A stretch of DNA of 13,247 bases from Pseudomonadota bacterium (GTDB lineage: Bacteria > Pseudomonadota > Gammaproteobacteria > Burkholderiales > JABEVD01), in assembly GCA_021811205.1 (NCBI GenBank), contig JAJZPK010000051.1, positions 1 through 13,247 of the forward strand, given 5' to 3'. Made by a program: the position numbers and the translations under genes. The notes below the pieces were generated by a model. The model saw only the letters and a list, made by a program, of their open reading frames with translations, searched no databases and was not told the DNA's origin. Shown one piece after another: positions 1 to 7,466 of this stretch (the stretch's first letter is position 1; each line of letters begins with the position of its first letter).

Positions 1-1
1 C

Positions 2-619
2 TACAAGGAGATCATCGCGAAGATCACCGGCCACGGCGCCTATTCCAGGCTCAAGTTCGAATCGGGCGCGCACCGCGTGCAGCGCGTACCTGCCACGGAA
101 ACCCAGGGAAGAATCCATACTTCGGCCTGCACGGTAGCGATCCTGCCGGAAGCCGACGCGGTTGACGAAGTCGTGCTGAATCCGGCCGAGCTCAGGATAG
201 ACACATTCCGCGCGAGCGGCGCGGGCGGTCAGCACATCAACAAGACAGACTCTGCCGTCAGGATCACGCATCTGCCCACGGGAATCGTCGTGGAATGCCA
301 GGACGATCGATCCCAGCACAAGAACAAGGCGCAGGCGATGTCCGTGCTCGCGGCAAGGATCAAGGACAGGCAGGTTTCGGCCCAGCAATCGCAACAGGCC
401 GCGACAAGAAAATCGCTGGTCGGAAGCGGGGACCGCTCCGAGCGCATCAGGACCTACAATTTCCCGCAGGGACGCATCACCGACCACAGGATCAACCTGA
501 CCCTCTACAAGATCGAAGAGATCATGGACGGCGATCTTTTCGAACTGACAGGCGCACTCATGGCGCAGCATCAGGCCGACATGCTGGCTGCGATGTCGGA
601 AGAGGTGAAGCTGGGTTGA
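2..619 (+). CDS. prfA: Peptide chain release factor 1, C-terminal part (5' end outside window)
   Basis: RF1 recognises UAA and UAG stop codons in the ribosomal A site and triggers peptide release. About 205 residues are present, against a usual length near 360, so the N-terminal domain and part of the codon-recognition domain lie left of the window. The reading frame is open from base 2. Visible family marks are the PAT anticodon tripeptide within [13 protein letters not shown], which distinguishes RF1 from RF2, and the universal GGQ peptidyl-hydrolysis motif at bases 224-232 within [14 protein letters not shown]. These are followed by the conserved [15 protein letters not shown] and [16 protein letters not shown] segments. 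The gene ends at TGA 617-619, overlapping the start of prmC by four bases. PrmC methylates the glutamine of this GGQ motif, so enzyme and substrate are encoded together. Identification is very secure. Confidence 0.97.
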   Translation, partial: YKEIIAKITGHGAYSRLKFESGAHRVQRVPATETQGRIHTSACTVAILPEADAVDEVVLNPAELRIDTFRASGAGGQHINKTDSAVRITHLPTGIVVECQDDRSQHKNKAQAMSVLAARIKDRQVSAQQSQQAATRKSLVGSGDRSERIRTYNFPQGRITDHRINLTLYKIEEIMDGDLFELTGALMAQHQADMLAAMSEEVKLG

Positions 620-1449
620 CCGTCTCACTTGTCTTGAGACAGGCATCCGAAAGGATAGGCGCGTCCCTCGGGTTCGATAAAGGGGAGGCCATGATAGAGG
701 CGAGGGCGCTGTTTTGCGCGGCCTTCAAAATCGATCGCGCCTGGATCATTTCCCATGCTCAGGATGAACCCGAAGAAAGCGGTCTTCGCGAATTCGAAAA
801 GAATGTCGAAAGAAGGCTGAAAGGCGAACCTGTCGCCTACATTGCCGGCTTTCGGGAATTCTACGGCGAGAATTTCAAGGTGACTCGGGCCGTGCTGATT
901 CCGAGGCCGGAGACGGAGCTTCTCGTCGACCTCGCGCTCGAGCATATGCCAGAGGACGGAAAAGTCCTCGATCTCGGAACGGGAAGCGGCGCAGTCGCCG
1001 TTTCGATCGCGAGGTTGAGAAAGAGCGCTGCAATCTTCGCGATCGACAAATCTCGGGCAGCCCTGGAAATCGCAAAGGAAAACGGCAGGAATCTTTCCAA
1101 CGTCAGCTATTTCCTGAGCGACTGGTTCGACGCAATCCCCATGGAAAAATACGATCTAATCGTCTCGAATCCGCCCTATATTGCGGAAGGAGACGAACAT
1201 TTGAAGCAACTCGGATTCGAGCCTTCGCTGGCATTGACGAGCGGAAAGGAAGGGCTGGACGCCATCAGGCGCATCGTGAACGATGCGCCTTCTTATCTCA
1301 AGTCAGGGGGATGGCTGCTTTTCGAACATGGTTACGACCAGGGGGAAAATTGCAGGAAGCTGCTTTCCGAAAAATTTTCTGAAGTGACGACATGGCGTGA
1401 TCTTTCAGGGAATGATCGGGTCAGCGGCGGACGATTGACCTCGGCATGA
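616..1449 (+). CDS. prmC: Release factor glutamine N5-methyltransferase PrmC (HemK)
   Basis: PrmC transfers a methyl group from S-adenosylmethionine to the glutamine of the GGQ motif in RF1 and RF2 in the cytoplasm. With a TTG start at 616 the product is 277 residues, the normal family length. The TTG shares bases with the prfA stop (TTGA), and a GAGGTG ribosome-binding sequence lies at 602-607 inside prfA, so translational coupling is likely. The open frame extends further upstream (to 295), but that part is only the shadow of prfA. Visible motifs are an N-terminal helical domain, [15 protein letters not shown] (about residues 70-84), the IPRPETE segment (about 95-101), the SAM-binding loop [11 protein letters not shown] (118-128), and the catalytic SNPPY motif (184-188). 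The C-terminus has [10 protein letters not shown], typical of PrmC. AGG/AGA arginine codons are frequent. An alternative ATG at 691 would remove conserved N-terminal sequence. Confidence 0.95.
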   Translation: MTVSLVLRQASERIGASLGFDKGEAMIEARALFCAAFKIDRAWIISHAQDEPEESGLREFEKNVERRLKGEPVAYIAGFREFYGENFKVTRAVLIPRPETELLVDLALEHMPEDGKVLDLGTGSGAVAVSIARLRKSAAIFAIDKSRAALEIAKENGRNLSNVSYFLSDWFDAIPMEKYDLIVSNPPYIAEGDEHLKQLGFEPSLALTSGKEGLDAIRRIVNDAPSYLKSGGWLLFEHGYDQGENCRKLLSEKFSEVTTWRDLSGNDRVSGGRLTSA

Positions 1450-1463
1450 ACGGCAGGTACACT
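1435..1463 (+). promoter_or_regulatory. Candidate sigma70 promoter for grxD
   Basis: TTGACC at 1435-1440 (five of six matches to the -35 consensus) is separated by 17 bp from TACACT at 1458-1463 (four of six for the -10). Transcription would start near 1470 and give a leader of about 30 nt before the grxD ATG. The -35 box lies inside the last codons of prmC. This is pattern matching only. Confidence 0.4.
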
Positions 1464-1500
1464 TTACCGTACTATTTTTGTCGGATTTGACGGAGCGAAC

Positions 1501-1806
1501 ATGGACATACAAGACACAATCAAGGAACAGGTGAAGGCCAATCACGTCGTGCTTTACATGAAGGGCACACCCCAGTTCCCGCAGTGCGGTTTTTCGGCCA
1601 ATGCTGTGAACATTCTGAAGCGCTGCGGCGTCCAGGATTTCTTCAGCGTCGATGTGCTCGCCGACCCGGAAATCCGCCAGGGCATCAAGGAATATGCGAA
1701 CTGGCCCACCATTCCCCAGCTTTATGTCAACGGCGAGTTCGTCGGCGGCTCGGATATCATGATCGAGCTCTTCCAGTCGGGCGAGCTTCAGGAAATGCTG
1801 AAATAA
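1501..1806 (+). CDS. grxD: Monothiol glutaredoxin Grx4 (CGFS type)
   Basis: This 101-residue cytoplasmic protein belongs to the monothiol (class II) glutaredoxins. They bind a glutathione-ligated [2Fe-2S] cluster, often with BolA-type partners, and serve in iron-sulfur cluster trafficking rather than in general disulfide reduction. The CGFS active site is at residues 29-32, after the conserved YMKGTP segment (19-24). The cis-proline motif WPTIPQLYVNGEFVGGSD (68-85) supplies the glutathione-binding residues. Length matches bacterial GrxD. A GGAG ribosome-binding site at 1492-1495 supports the ATG at 1501. It follows prmC by 51 bp, in which a promoter-like pair is seen, and it converges with the fructosamine kinase gene, leaving one base between stop codons. 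The prfA-prmC-grxD order is familiar from betaproteobacteria. Confidence 0.96.
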   Translation: MDIQDTIKEQVKANHVVLYMKGTPQFPQCGFSANAVNILKRCGVQDFFSVDVLADPEIRQGIKEYANWPTIPQLYVNGEFVGGSDIMIELFQSGELQEMLK

Positions 1807-1807
1807 T

Positions 1808-2665
1808 TCAGGAAGCTTCCGACAGCAGGTCGTTTATCATGGATTCGGCCTGCGCAAGGTAGCTTCCGCCGAACAGGTTGAAGTGGTTCAGAATGTGGTA
1901 GAGATTGTAGAGCTTCTTTCTCGTCCTGTATTCCGGACCCAGCGGAAGAACATTGCTGTAGGCAGCGTAGAAGGATTGCGGGAATCCCCCGAAGAGTTCG
2001 GTCATGGCCATGTCCGCCTCCCTGTCGCCGAAATAGACGGCAGGGTCGAACAGAATGGGGGTTCCAGATGGGTCGAACCCCGCATTTCCACGCCAAAGAT
2101 CCCCGTGAAGCAACGAGGGGGCAGGTCCGTGGTCCGGAAAGAATACATTCAGCTTCTCCAGCAGCCTTTCCCCGCGCCTGAATGCATGCCCTTTTTTTCT
2201 TGCCAGATCGAACTGGAAACCCAGGCGCCTCGTTCTCCAGAATTCGACCCAGTCGGGCGAGGGCGAATTGATCTGGGGTGTCGAGCCGATGAGGTTGTCC
2301 TGATCCCAGCCGAATTCCCTGGCTGAAACGGCGTGCATGGCGGCGAGCTGTTCGCCAAGCAGGTCGAAGCGGGAAAGCCCGTTCTTCATGTCGATGTACT
2401 CAAGAACGAGCCAATCGATTCCCTTGAACGAACCCATGCAGATCACGGCAGGGGTTTGCACTGCGCATCCGATCGCATTCAATCCGGAAGCTTCGGACTC
2501 GAAGGAATGCCGCCCTGTCTTGGCGAAATAGCGGCCTGAGCTGCCTTCCAGCAGCCATGCGTCGGAAATGCAGCCGCCGCCCACGGCGCTTTTCTGCTTC
2601 AGGAGAAACGGCCTTCCGGTCGCGTCCGAAATGCAGGATGCGATGTGCTCCCAGAGTTCAGGCAA
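1808..2665 (-). CDS. Fructosamine kinase family protein (YniA-like)
   Basis: The 285-residue product belongs to the fructosamine/ketosamine-3-kinase family, relatives of aminoglycoside phosphotransferases. Members phosphorylate sugar-amine (Amadori) adducts, leading to deglycation of proteins or small molecules; the substrate here is unknown. Visible features are a nucleotide-binding N-lobe with [11 protein letters not shown] (about residues 29-39) and YFAKTG (46-51), the catalytic-loop motif HGDLWRGN (187-194, with D189 and N194), and the metal-binding [16 protein letters not shown] segment (206-221, D207). The C-terminal [15 protein letters not shown] stretch is typical of YniA homologues. 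The only start consistent with the family N-terminus is a TTG at 2665-2663, eight bases inside the end of argH, with no strong ribosome-binding site. An in-frame stop lies just upstream, so no other start is possible. Translation probably depends on argH. Confidence 0.92.
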   Translation of the reverse strand: MPELWEHIASCISDATGRPFLLKQKSAVGGGCISDAWLLEGSSGRYFAKTGRHSFESEASGLNAIGCAVQTPAVICMGSFKGIDWLVLEYIDMKNGLSRFDLLGEQLAAMHAVSAREFGWDQDNLIGSTPQINSPSPDWVEFWRTRRLGFQFDLARKKGHAFRRGERLLEKLNVFFPDHGPAPSLLHGDLWRGNAGFDPSGTPILFDPAVYFGDREADMAMTELFGGFPQSFYAAYSNVLPLGPEYRTRKKLYNLYHILNHFNLFGGSYLAQAESMINDLLSEAS

Positions 2666-4058
2666 GGCGGCTTCTTGCTCTGATTATGGCATCCCTCACC
2701 CGCTTGGGCGCCGTCCCGCCGATGTGATCGCGGCTGCGCAACGAGCCTTCCAGGGTAAGCACTTCAAAGACGTCCTGCTCGACGAGCGGGCAAAGGGATT
2801 TCAGCTCATCGAGCGGCAGGTCGGAAAGATCGCAACCCTTGGTTTCGCAATGGCGCACGGCTTTTGCCACGGCTTCGTGCGCATCCCTGAAGGGCAGTCC
2901 CTTCTTGACGAGATAGTCTGCGAGATCCGTTGCCGTCGCAAAGCCGCGGCTCGCGGCGAGCCGCATGGCCTCCCTGTTGACCTTGATGCCAGGGACCATT
3001 TCGGCGAAGATCTGGAGGCAGGTCGAGACGGTATCGACGGCATCGAAAAGCGGTTCCTTGTCTTCCTGGTTGTCCTTGTTGTAGGCCAGCGGCTGGGACT
3101 TCATCAGGGTGAGCAGGGAGACGAGATGCCCGTTGACCCTTCCCGTTTTTCCCCTGACGAGTTCTGGCACGTCGGGATTCTTTTTCTGCGGCATGATGGA
3201 TGAACCCGTGCAGAAGCGGTCGGCGAGGTCGATGAAGCCGAATCCGGGGTTCATCCAGAGGATCAATTCTTCCGAAAATCTCGAAAGATGGGTCATGAGT
3301 ATCGAGCTTGATGCGCAGAATTCGATCGCGAAATCCCTGTCCGAGACGGCATCAAGCGAGTTTTCGCACACGCCGTCGAATCCGAGCATGCGGGCGACTT
3401 GTTCCCTGTCGATGGGATAGCTGCTCCCTGCAAGAGCGGCGGAACCCAGGGGAAGCCTGTTGAGCCTGCGTCTTGCATCCTGCATGCGGTCCCTGTCCCG
3501 GTCGAGCATTTCGAAATAAGCCATCAGATGGTGTCCGAAGCTGACGGGCTGTGCGACCTGAAGATGGGTGAATCCGGGCATCACGGTGTCGACATGCTGA
3601 TCGGCGAGATCAAGCAGGGCACGCTGCAGTGATTTGATCGATTCGATGATGCCGTCGATTTCGTGCCGCATGAAGAGCCGGATGTCGGTTGCGACCTGGT
3701 CGTTCCTTGATCTTGCCGTATGTAGGCGCTTGCCCGCGTCCCCGACGAGCGCTGTCAGGCGTTTTTCGATGTTGAGATGGACGTCCTCCAGCTCGATCGA
3801 CCATTCGAATATGCCTTCCCTGATCTCGACGAGTATGGCTTGCATGCCTGTCTCGATCGAGTCCAGATCGGCGCGGCTCAGCAGGCCAACCGAATGGAGC
3901 ATGCTTGCATGCGCAAGGGAGCCCTGGATGTCGAATTCGGCGAGCCGCTTGTCGAAGGAAATGGATGCCGTGAATTTCTGGACCATTTCCGCAACCGGCT
4001 CGGAGAACCTGCCAGACCATGTTTTGGGTTGCCGCTCTTCTTTTTCGAGGTCTTGCAT
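2658..4058 (-). CDS. argH: Argininosuccinate lyase
   Basis: ArgH cleaves argininosuccinate to arginine and fumarate, the last step of arginine biosynthesis, in the cytoplasm as a homotetramer. The product is 466 residues, the normal length. It begins with the family's WSGRFSEP segment (about residues 14-21), followed by [17 protein letters not shown] (113-129), the [11 protein letters not shown] block with the conserved histidine (161-171), [17 protein letters not shown] (202-218) and the fumarase/aspartase superfamily signature [11 protein letters not shown] (285-295), whose mobile loop carries the catalytic serine. The ATG at 4058 is preceded by a modest AAGG sequence about 11 nt upstream. 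The gene overlaps the downstream fructosamine kinase start by 8 bp and is divergent from the AlgZ-like kinase gene, with 29 bp between start codons. Nothing suggests loss of activity. Confidence 0.97.
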   Translation of the reverse strand: MQDLEKEERQPKTWSGRFSEPVAEMVQKFTASISFDKRLAEFDIQGSLAHASMLHSVGLLSRADLDSIETGMQAILVEIREGIFEWSIELEDVHLNIEKRLTALVGDAGKRLHTARSRNDQVATDIRLFMRHEIDGIIESIKSLQRALLDLADQHVDTVMPGFTHLQVAQPVSFGHHLMAYFEMLDRDRDRMQDARRRLNRLPLGSAALAGSSYPIDREQVARMLGFDGVCENSLDAVSDRDFAIEFCASSSILMTHLSRFSEELILWMNPGFGFIDLADRFCTGSSIMPQKKNPDVPELVRGKTGRVNGHLVSLLTLMKSQPLAYNKDNQEDKEPLFDAVDTVSTCLQIFAEMVPGIKVNREAMRLAASRGFATATDLADYLVKKGLPFRDAHEAVAKAVRHCETKGCDLSDLPLDELKSLCPLVEQDVFEVLTLEGSLRSRDHIGGTAPKRVRDAIIRARSRLA

Positions 4059-4087
4059 ACTGTTCGTGCCTTGTTCAGAATAAGTAG

Positions 4088-5101
4088 ATGAATCCTAATA
4101 GTATAAAGCAAAACCCTGCGCTGCCGAATTTCCGCAATGCCGGGATCATGCTGCGCACGCTTGTCATCGTCAACCTGCTCTGCTTTCTGGCGGCCATCCT
4201 GAAGTCGTCATCGTGGTCCGGGATGATGCTGGAATGGATGGACATTTCCACGGTGAGCCAGCCGCTTCTTCTGGCGAGCATGCTGCTTTTCGCGCTGCTC
4301 GACGACTGGCTGCACGGATTCCCCTATTTCGCGGCCGCTGCCCTGATTTTCGCCCTGGAGATGGCGCTCGGCTTTATGATCCACTGGCTGGGCGCATTCC
4401 TGTCTTACGGCAGCCTGATGCGCACCTGGTTTTTCAGCCTGCTGACGATCGCCTTTTTGCTCTGGTACTTCAATATGAGAAGCCGCGCGCTTTCCCCTGC
4501 GCTTGCCGAAGCGAGGCTTCAGGCGCTGCAGGCGAGAATCCGTCCGCATTTTCTCTTCAACAGCATCAATGCCGTGCTTTCCCTGATCCGGTCTGAACCG
4601 GCCAGGGCCGAACTTGCACTTGAAGACCTCGCCGACATGTTCAGGGTGCTGATGGCCGACAACAGGAAATTGACGACGCTGGCAAAGGAAATCGAACTTT
4701 GCCGCGAATACCTCGATCTTGAAAAGCTCCGGCTGGGGGAGCGGCTCCAGGTAGACTGGCACATCGCCAAAATGCCCGCGGACGCCATGGTGCCGCCGCT
4801 CGTGCTTCAGCCCCTCATCGAGAATGCGGTCTATCACGGCATCGAGCCTTCCTCGTCGACTGGAGTCATCCGCATCCATGTTTACCGCAGGCGCAACGAC
4901 ATCCACGCCGTGCTTCGCAATCCCTATTCACGGGATACGGCGAGCCACCGTCAAGGCAACAAGATGGCGCTCGAGAACATCAGGGAACGGCTCAGTCTGC
5001 ATTTCGACGCTGCGGCGAGCCTGAAGGCGGAACAGATAGGAAGCGTATTCCAGGTTCACATCACCATGCCCTATATACAGGAGGCGGAACACCGTGCTTG
5101 A
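4088..5101 (+). CDS. algZ: Membrane LytS/AlgZ (FimS)-type sensor histidine kinase
   Basis: This is the inner-membrane sensor of a LytS/LytTR two-component pair, 337 residues long. The N-terminal part has about four hydrophobic segments (roughly residues 21-38, 57-71, 79-98 and 112-130). The His_kinase motif [16 protein letters not shown] follows (152-167, phosphoacceptor candidate H154), then the N-box LIENAVYHG (243-251). The ATP-binding G region is degenerate: instead of a DxGxG box there is RNPY (277-280), then [13 protein letters not shown] (290-302). My recollection is that AlgZ homologues share this. The ATG at 4088 follows an in-frame TAG directly, so no upstream start exists. An ATG at 4148 would remove the LPNFRN segment that I recall as conserved in betaproteobacterial homologues. 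The ribosome-binding site is weak. The stop overlaps the regulator gene by 8 bp. The divergent position next to argH matches the Pseudomonas argH-algZR arrangement. The signal it senses is unknown. Confidence 0.88.
   Translation: MNPNSIKQNPALPNFRNAGIMLRTLVIVNLLCFLAAILKSSSWSGMMLEWMDISTVSQPLLLASMLLFALLDDWLHGFPYFAAAALIFALEMALGFMIHWLGAFLSYGSLMRTWFFSLLTIAFLLWYFNMRSRALSPALAEARLQALQARIRPHFLFNSINAVLSLIRSEPARAELALEDLADMFRVLMADNRKLTTLAKEIELCREYLDLEKLRLGERLQVDWHIAKMPADAMVPPLVLQPLIENAVYHGIEPSSSTGVIRIHVYRRRNDIHAVLRNPYSRDTASHRQGNKMALENIRERLSLHFDAAASLKAEQIGSVFQVHITMPYIQEAEHRA
4100..4105 (-). promoter_or_regulatory. Candidate -10 element for argH
   Basis: On the minus strand, TATACT (five of six to consensus) lies about 42 bp upstream of the argH ATG, predicting a leader of roughly 35 nt. 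No good -35 hexamer is found at 16-18 bp; the best is TTCGGC. The element lies inside the first codons of the divergent kinase gene, so the argH promoter would have to overlap that coding sequence. Confidence 0.27.
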
Positions 5102-5852
5102 CGATACCTTGAGAGTGCTGATCGTTGACGACGAGATGCCGGCGAGACAACGGATCAGGGATCTTCTGGCCGACTGTAGCGCCAAGCTTCCCCTGGAGGT
5201 CGTGGGCGAGGCGGCGAACGGTCTGGAGGCCCTGCGCATCATCGAAACGGCAGAAGTCGACGTCATTCTGCTCGACATCAGGATGCCTGAAATGGACGGA
5301 ATCGAGCTTGCCCAACACCTCACCAGGCTGCCCAATCCTCCAGCTGTGATTTTCACCACTGCATATAGCGACCATGCCCTGCAGGCATTCGAAGTGCATG
5401 CGGTCGATTATCTGCTGAAACCGATCAGGCTGGGGCGTCTTTTTTCGGCCTTGTCCAGGGCGGGCACCATGCGCCCTTTGCCGCTCGACATGCTGAAGGC
5501 GTTGTCTGATGCGCCCAGGACGCATCTTTCCATTCCGGAACGGGGGAAGATCCATCTCGTCGCGGTCTCCGACATCATCTACATGAAGGCGGAGCTCAAA
5601 TATGTGGCGCTTGTCACCCAGGAAAGGATCTATCTTCTGGAAGAGTCGCTCACCAGTCTTGAAGAGGAATTCAGGGAGGATTTCGTCAGAATCCACCGCA
5701 GTACCCTCGTTGCAAAAAAACGTATTCTGGGTTTCGAAAAGGAGAATTCAGACGACGGGGGATGGAAGGTCGTCCTGGACGGACGGACGGAAAAACTCCC
5801 CATCAGCAGACGGCAGCAGCATATCGTCAAGCAGTACAGGATGTTGCAATAA
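5094..5852 (+). CDS. algR: LytTR-family response regulator (AlgR-like)
   Basis: This 252-residue cytoplasmic DNA-binding regulator is the partner of the upstream kinase. The receiver domain (about residues 5-120) shows the acidic pocket VDDE (11-14), the phosphoacceptor D61 in LLDIRMPEMDG, T88/T89 in IFTTAYSD, and K109 in DYLLKP. The C-terminal LytTR domain (about 140-250) contains DIIYMKAELKYVAL, RIHRSTLVAKKRI and LPISRRQQHIV, the usual DNA-contacting pattern. The start is GTG at 5094, served by a near-perfect AGGAGG at 5079-5084 inside the kinase gene. The 8-bp overlap points to coupled, roughly stoichiometric expression. In Pseudomonas and many betaproteobacteria hemC follows this gene, from memory; here a small porin gene follows instead. 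AlgR-like proteins control surface and adhesion functions in other bacteria, but targets cannot be read from this sequence. Confidence 0.9.
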   Translation: MLDDTLRVLIVDDEMPARQRIRDLLADCSAKLPLEVVGEAANGLEALRIIETAEVDVILLDIRMPEMDGIELAQHLTRLPNPPAVIFTTAYSDHALQAFEVHAVDYLLKPIRLGRLFSALSRAGTMRPLPLDMLKALSDAPRTHLSIPERGKIHLVAVSDIIYMKAELKYVALVTQERIYLLEESLTSLEEEFREDFVRIHRSTLVAKKRILGFEKENSDDGGWKVVLDGRTEKLPISRRQQHIVKQYRMLQ

Positions 5853-5875
5853 GGAGACATTTTGCCTTCCGCTGT

Positions 5876-5904
5876 TTGCCATGCGGCAGGACTTGTTGCA
5901 TCAT
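5876..5904 (+). promoter_or_regulatory. Candidate sigma70 promoter for the small porin gene
   Basis: TTGCCA (5876-5881, five of six to the -35 consensus) and CATCAT (5899-5904, four of six to the -10) are 17 bp apart. Transcription would begin near 5911, leaving a leader of about 55 nt that includes the hairpin at 5936-5952. A second -10-like TATACT at 5910-5915 has no matching -35 box. This is pattern evidence only; readthrough from algR is also possible. Confidence 0.33.
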
Positions 5905-5935
5905 TGGCCTATACTAGGGGTGTGGTCACCCTGTG

Positions 5936-5952
5936 GCCCGCGCGATGCGGGC
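5936..5952 (+). other. GC-rich hairpin in the leader of the small porin gene
   Basis: GCCCGC (5936-5941) and GCGGGC (5947-5952) form a perfect 6-bp stem around a GCGAT loop. It ends five bases before the GAGGT ribosome-binding site of the porin gene (5958-5962). There is no T-run, so it is not an intrinsic terminator. It could stabilise the mRNA 5' end or modulate ribosome access, or be a chance structure in GC-rich DNA. Confidence 0.4.
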
Positions 5953-5966
5953 AGCATGAGGTCAAC

Positions 5967-6713
5967 ATGGACAGAAAAAGAATAATCATTGCTGCGGCGC
6001 TTCTGGTGCCGGGTGTTGCTGCTGCCGACTCGTCCAGGATCGGTTCGGGAGCGCGTGCGCAAGCCCCGCAGAATGCCTATTTCGGGTTGAAAAGCGAAGA
6101 GAATCCCTTGGCGCACATGAGGGACAAGGTGCTGCAATACTGGACGCCGAATTTCGGCAACCTGCGCGCGACCATTGCCTATATCACGAGCAGCGATGCC
6201 CTGGTTTCGGGGTTCGAGGGCGACGGCAACAAGCTTTCGATGTCGCTGGACTACGATTTCGGGCACTCCCGGGCTTTCGTTTCGAATGAAACGGATTGGG
6301 GGGCTGCCGCTTACGGTCCGAGCAGATCGGTCAACCGGGCGGGCGTTTCATACGGATTTGCCGCGGGGACGCATTTCGGCCTGGGCCTCGCGCAGCTGCG
6401 CTACAATTTTTCCGGGCTCGATTCCATCCATGTACCCGCTTCGGGCGGCATGACGATGAACGACTGGTATCTGTCCCTGGCGCAGGATGTCGGTTCGAAG
6501 GGACATGTTCGTCTTGCCTTCACCCGGGCTGACGGCGGCGCTGCGGGCATGGCGAACCAGCTTTCCCTGGGTTACGGACAGGCGCTATCCGACAGGACGG
6601 AAATTTACGCCCTTTATACCAAGACGAATAATGTCTACAATCTCGCAACCAATCCCTTTGGACTGGGTGCGGGGGCCGGCGCATTCGGGCTGGGTGTCAA
6701 GCATAGCTTCTAA
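5967..6713 (+). CDS. Short porin-like outer-membrane protein
   Basis: The product is 248 residues with a clear Sec signal peptide: positive MDRKR, a hydrophobic core and an AAA/D cleavage site near residue 20. It ends in phenylalanine, as expected for a BAM-assembled beta-barrel. The last third resembles Gram-negative general porins (Porin_4 type): LSLGYGQALSDRTEIYALYTK, a glycine-rich loop, then FGLGVKHSF. The VLQYWTPNFGNLRATIAY segment resembles the RYDSPNFxGF strand of these porins. It is far shorter than the usual 330-400 residues and seems to lack the region between signal peptide and middle strands, with no frameshift visible. The ATG at 5967 is preferred because the signal peptide starts there and GAGGT lies at 5958-5962. 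A TTG at 5862, in frame and preceded by AAGGAG, would add 35 residues ahead of the signal peptide. Role: probably a small diffusion channel; substrate unknown. Confidence 0.72.
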   Translation: MDRKRIIIAAALLVPGVAAADSSRIGSGARAQAPQNAYFGLKSEENPLAHMRDKVLQYWTPNFGNLRATIAYITSSDALVSGFEGDGNKLSMSLDYDFGHSRAFVSNETDWGAAAYGPSRSVNRAGVSYGFAAGTHFGLGLAQLRYNFSGLDSIHVPASGGMTMNDWYLSLAQDVGSKGHVRLAFTRADGGAAGMANQLSLGYGQALSDRTEIYALYTKTNNVYNLATNPFGLGAGAGAFGLGVKHSF

Positions 6714-6727
6714 CCCAGGCCGTTCTG

Positions 6728-6758
6728 AAAAAATCCCCGCAGATGCGGGGATTTTTTT
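6728..6758 (+). terminator. Strong Rho-independent terminator after the porin gene
   Basis: A perfect inverted repeat pairs 6728-6740 with 6745-6757 around an AGAT loop. The core is a TCCCCGC/GCGGGGA stem, continued by an A-tract pairing with the T-run. The T-run (7 T) serves the plus strand. The A-tract means the hairpin could also stop minus-strand transcription, but no minus-strand gene is nearby. It lies 15 bp after the porin stop and only about 28 bp before the next start codon. Confidence 0.9.
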
Positions 6759-6785
6759 GTTGCCCATGCTGTCACAGGATCGATG

Positions 6786-7466
6786 ATGGCTAAAATTCTG
6801 ACAATAGAGGATGACGAAACGACTGCCCGCGAGATCATCGCGGAGCTGGGCGGACATGGTTTCGAAGTCGAATGGGTCGACAACGGCATGACCGGACTGG
6901 TGCGCGCACTGTCTGGCAATTTCGACCTCATCACGCTCGACAGGATGCTTCCGGGCATGGACGGTCTTGCCATCGTGACCGCCATGCGGCGGGACAATAT
7001 TGATACGCCCGTGCTGATGATCAGCGCGCTCAGCGATGTTGACGAACGCGTGCATGGTTTGCGTGCAGGTGGAGACGATTACCTGATCAAACCCTTCGCT
7101 TCCGACGAGATGGCGGCCAGAGTCGAGGTCCTTTTGAGGAGGAAGGACAGACAGACGCCGCAAACCATGCTGCGCTTCCTCGATCTCGAGCTCGACCTCG
7201 TGTCGAGGACGGTCACGCGTCGCAAGGTCAGCCTGGATCTTCTCCCCATGGAATTCCGCCTCCTTGAATACATGATGCGAAATTCCGAGCAGATTCTCAC
7301 GCGTACCATGCTGTTCGAGTCGGTGTGGGGTTATCACTTCGACCCCGGCACCAATATCATCGACGTTCACATCGGACGCCTGCGTCGCAAGGTCGATGCG
7401 CCAGGTCTTCCTCCTCTCATTCACACTGTTCGCGGGTCCGGATACCTCCTCGGTGAACATCTCTAA
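6786..7466 (+). CDS. OmpR/PhoB-family response regulator
   Basis: This DNA-binding response regulator has a receiver domain (about residues 2-115) and an OmpR-type winged-helix domain (about 130-224). Counting from the ATG at 6786 (226 residues), the acidic pair is IEDDE (7-11), the phosphoacceptor is D52 in LITLDRMLPGMDG, S80 lies in LMISAL, and K102 in DYLIKPF. The effector domain shows LPMEFRLLEYMMRNSEQILTR, an FDPGTNIIDVHIGRLRRKVD recognition region and a TVRGSGYLL wing. Two adjacent ATGs exist (6783 and 6786); AGGA at 6776-6779 is better spaced for 6786. The gene overlaps the downstream kinase gene by 14 bp, so the two are a cognate pair. The RND pump behind them is the obvious target. 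The promoter is unclear because a terminator ends under 30 bp upstream. Confidence 0.93.
   Translation: MAKILTIEDDETTAREIIAELGGHGFEVEWVDNGMTGLVRALSGNFDLITLDRMLPGMDGLAIVTAMRRDNIDTPVLMISALSDVDERVHGLRAGGDDYLIKPFASDEMAARVEVLLRRKDRQTPQTMLRFLDLELDLVSRTVTRRKVSLDLLPMEFRLLEYMMRNSEQILTRTMLFESVWGYHFDPGTNIIDVHIGRLRRKVDAPGLPPLIHTVRGSGYLLGEHL

Noticed and set aside
295..615. Upstream extension of the prmC reading frame
   Set aside because: This stretch overlaps the conserved GGQ region of prfA in another frame and does not resemble PrmC; the TTG at 616 gives the family length.
1456..1479. Hairpin plus T-run between prmC and grxD as a terminator
   Set aside because: Only four base pairs (GGTA/TACC) form, too weak for an intrinsic terminator.
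1811..1820. GGAAGCTTCC palindrome at the grxD/fructosamine kinase junction as a terminator
   Set aside because: It lacks a loop and a T-run, and lies inside the 3' end of the kinase coding sequence.
4208..4906. Minus-strand open frame of 232 codons opposite the LytS-like kinase
   Set aside because: It is antisense to the conserved kinase domains, with a low-complexity, charge-rich translation and no ribosome-binding site.
5862..5966. TTG at 5862 with AAGGAG upstream as the start of the porin gene
   Set aside because: It would add 35 residues unlike a signal peptide ahead of a textbook signal peptide that begins at ATG 5967, which has its own GAGGT site. It is kept only as a possible relic.
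7396..7452. Upstream ATG start for the second histidine kinase
   Set aside because: The extra 19 residues overlap the regulator's DNA-binding wing and do not look like a kinase N-terminus; GTG 7453 fits the membrane-anchor pattern.
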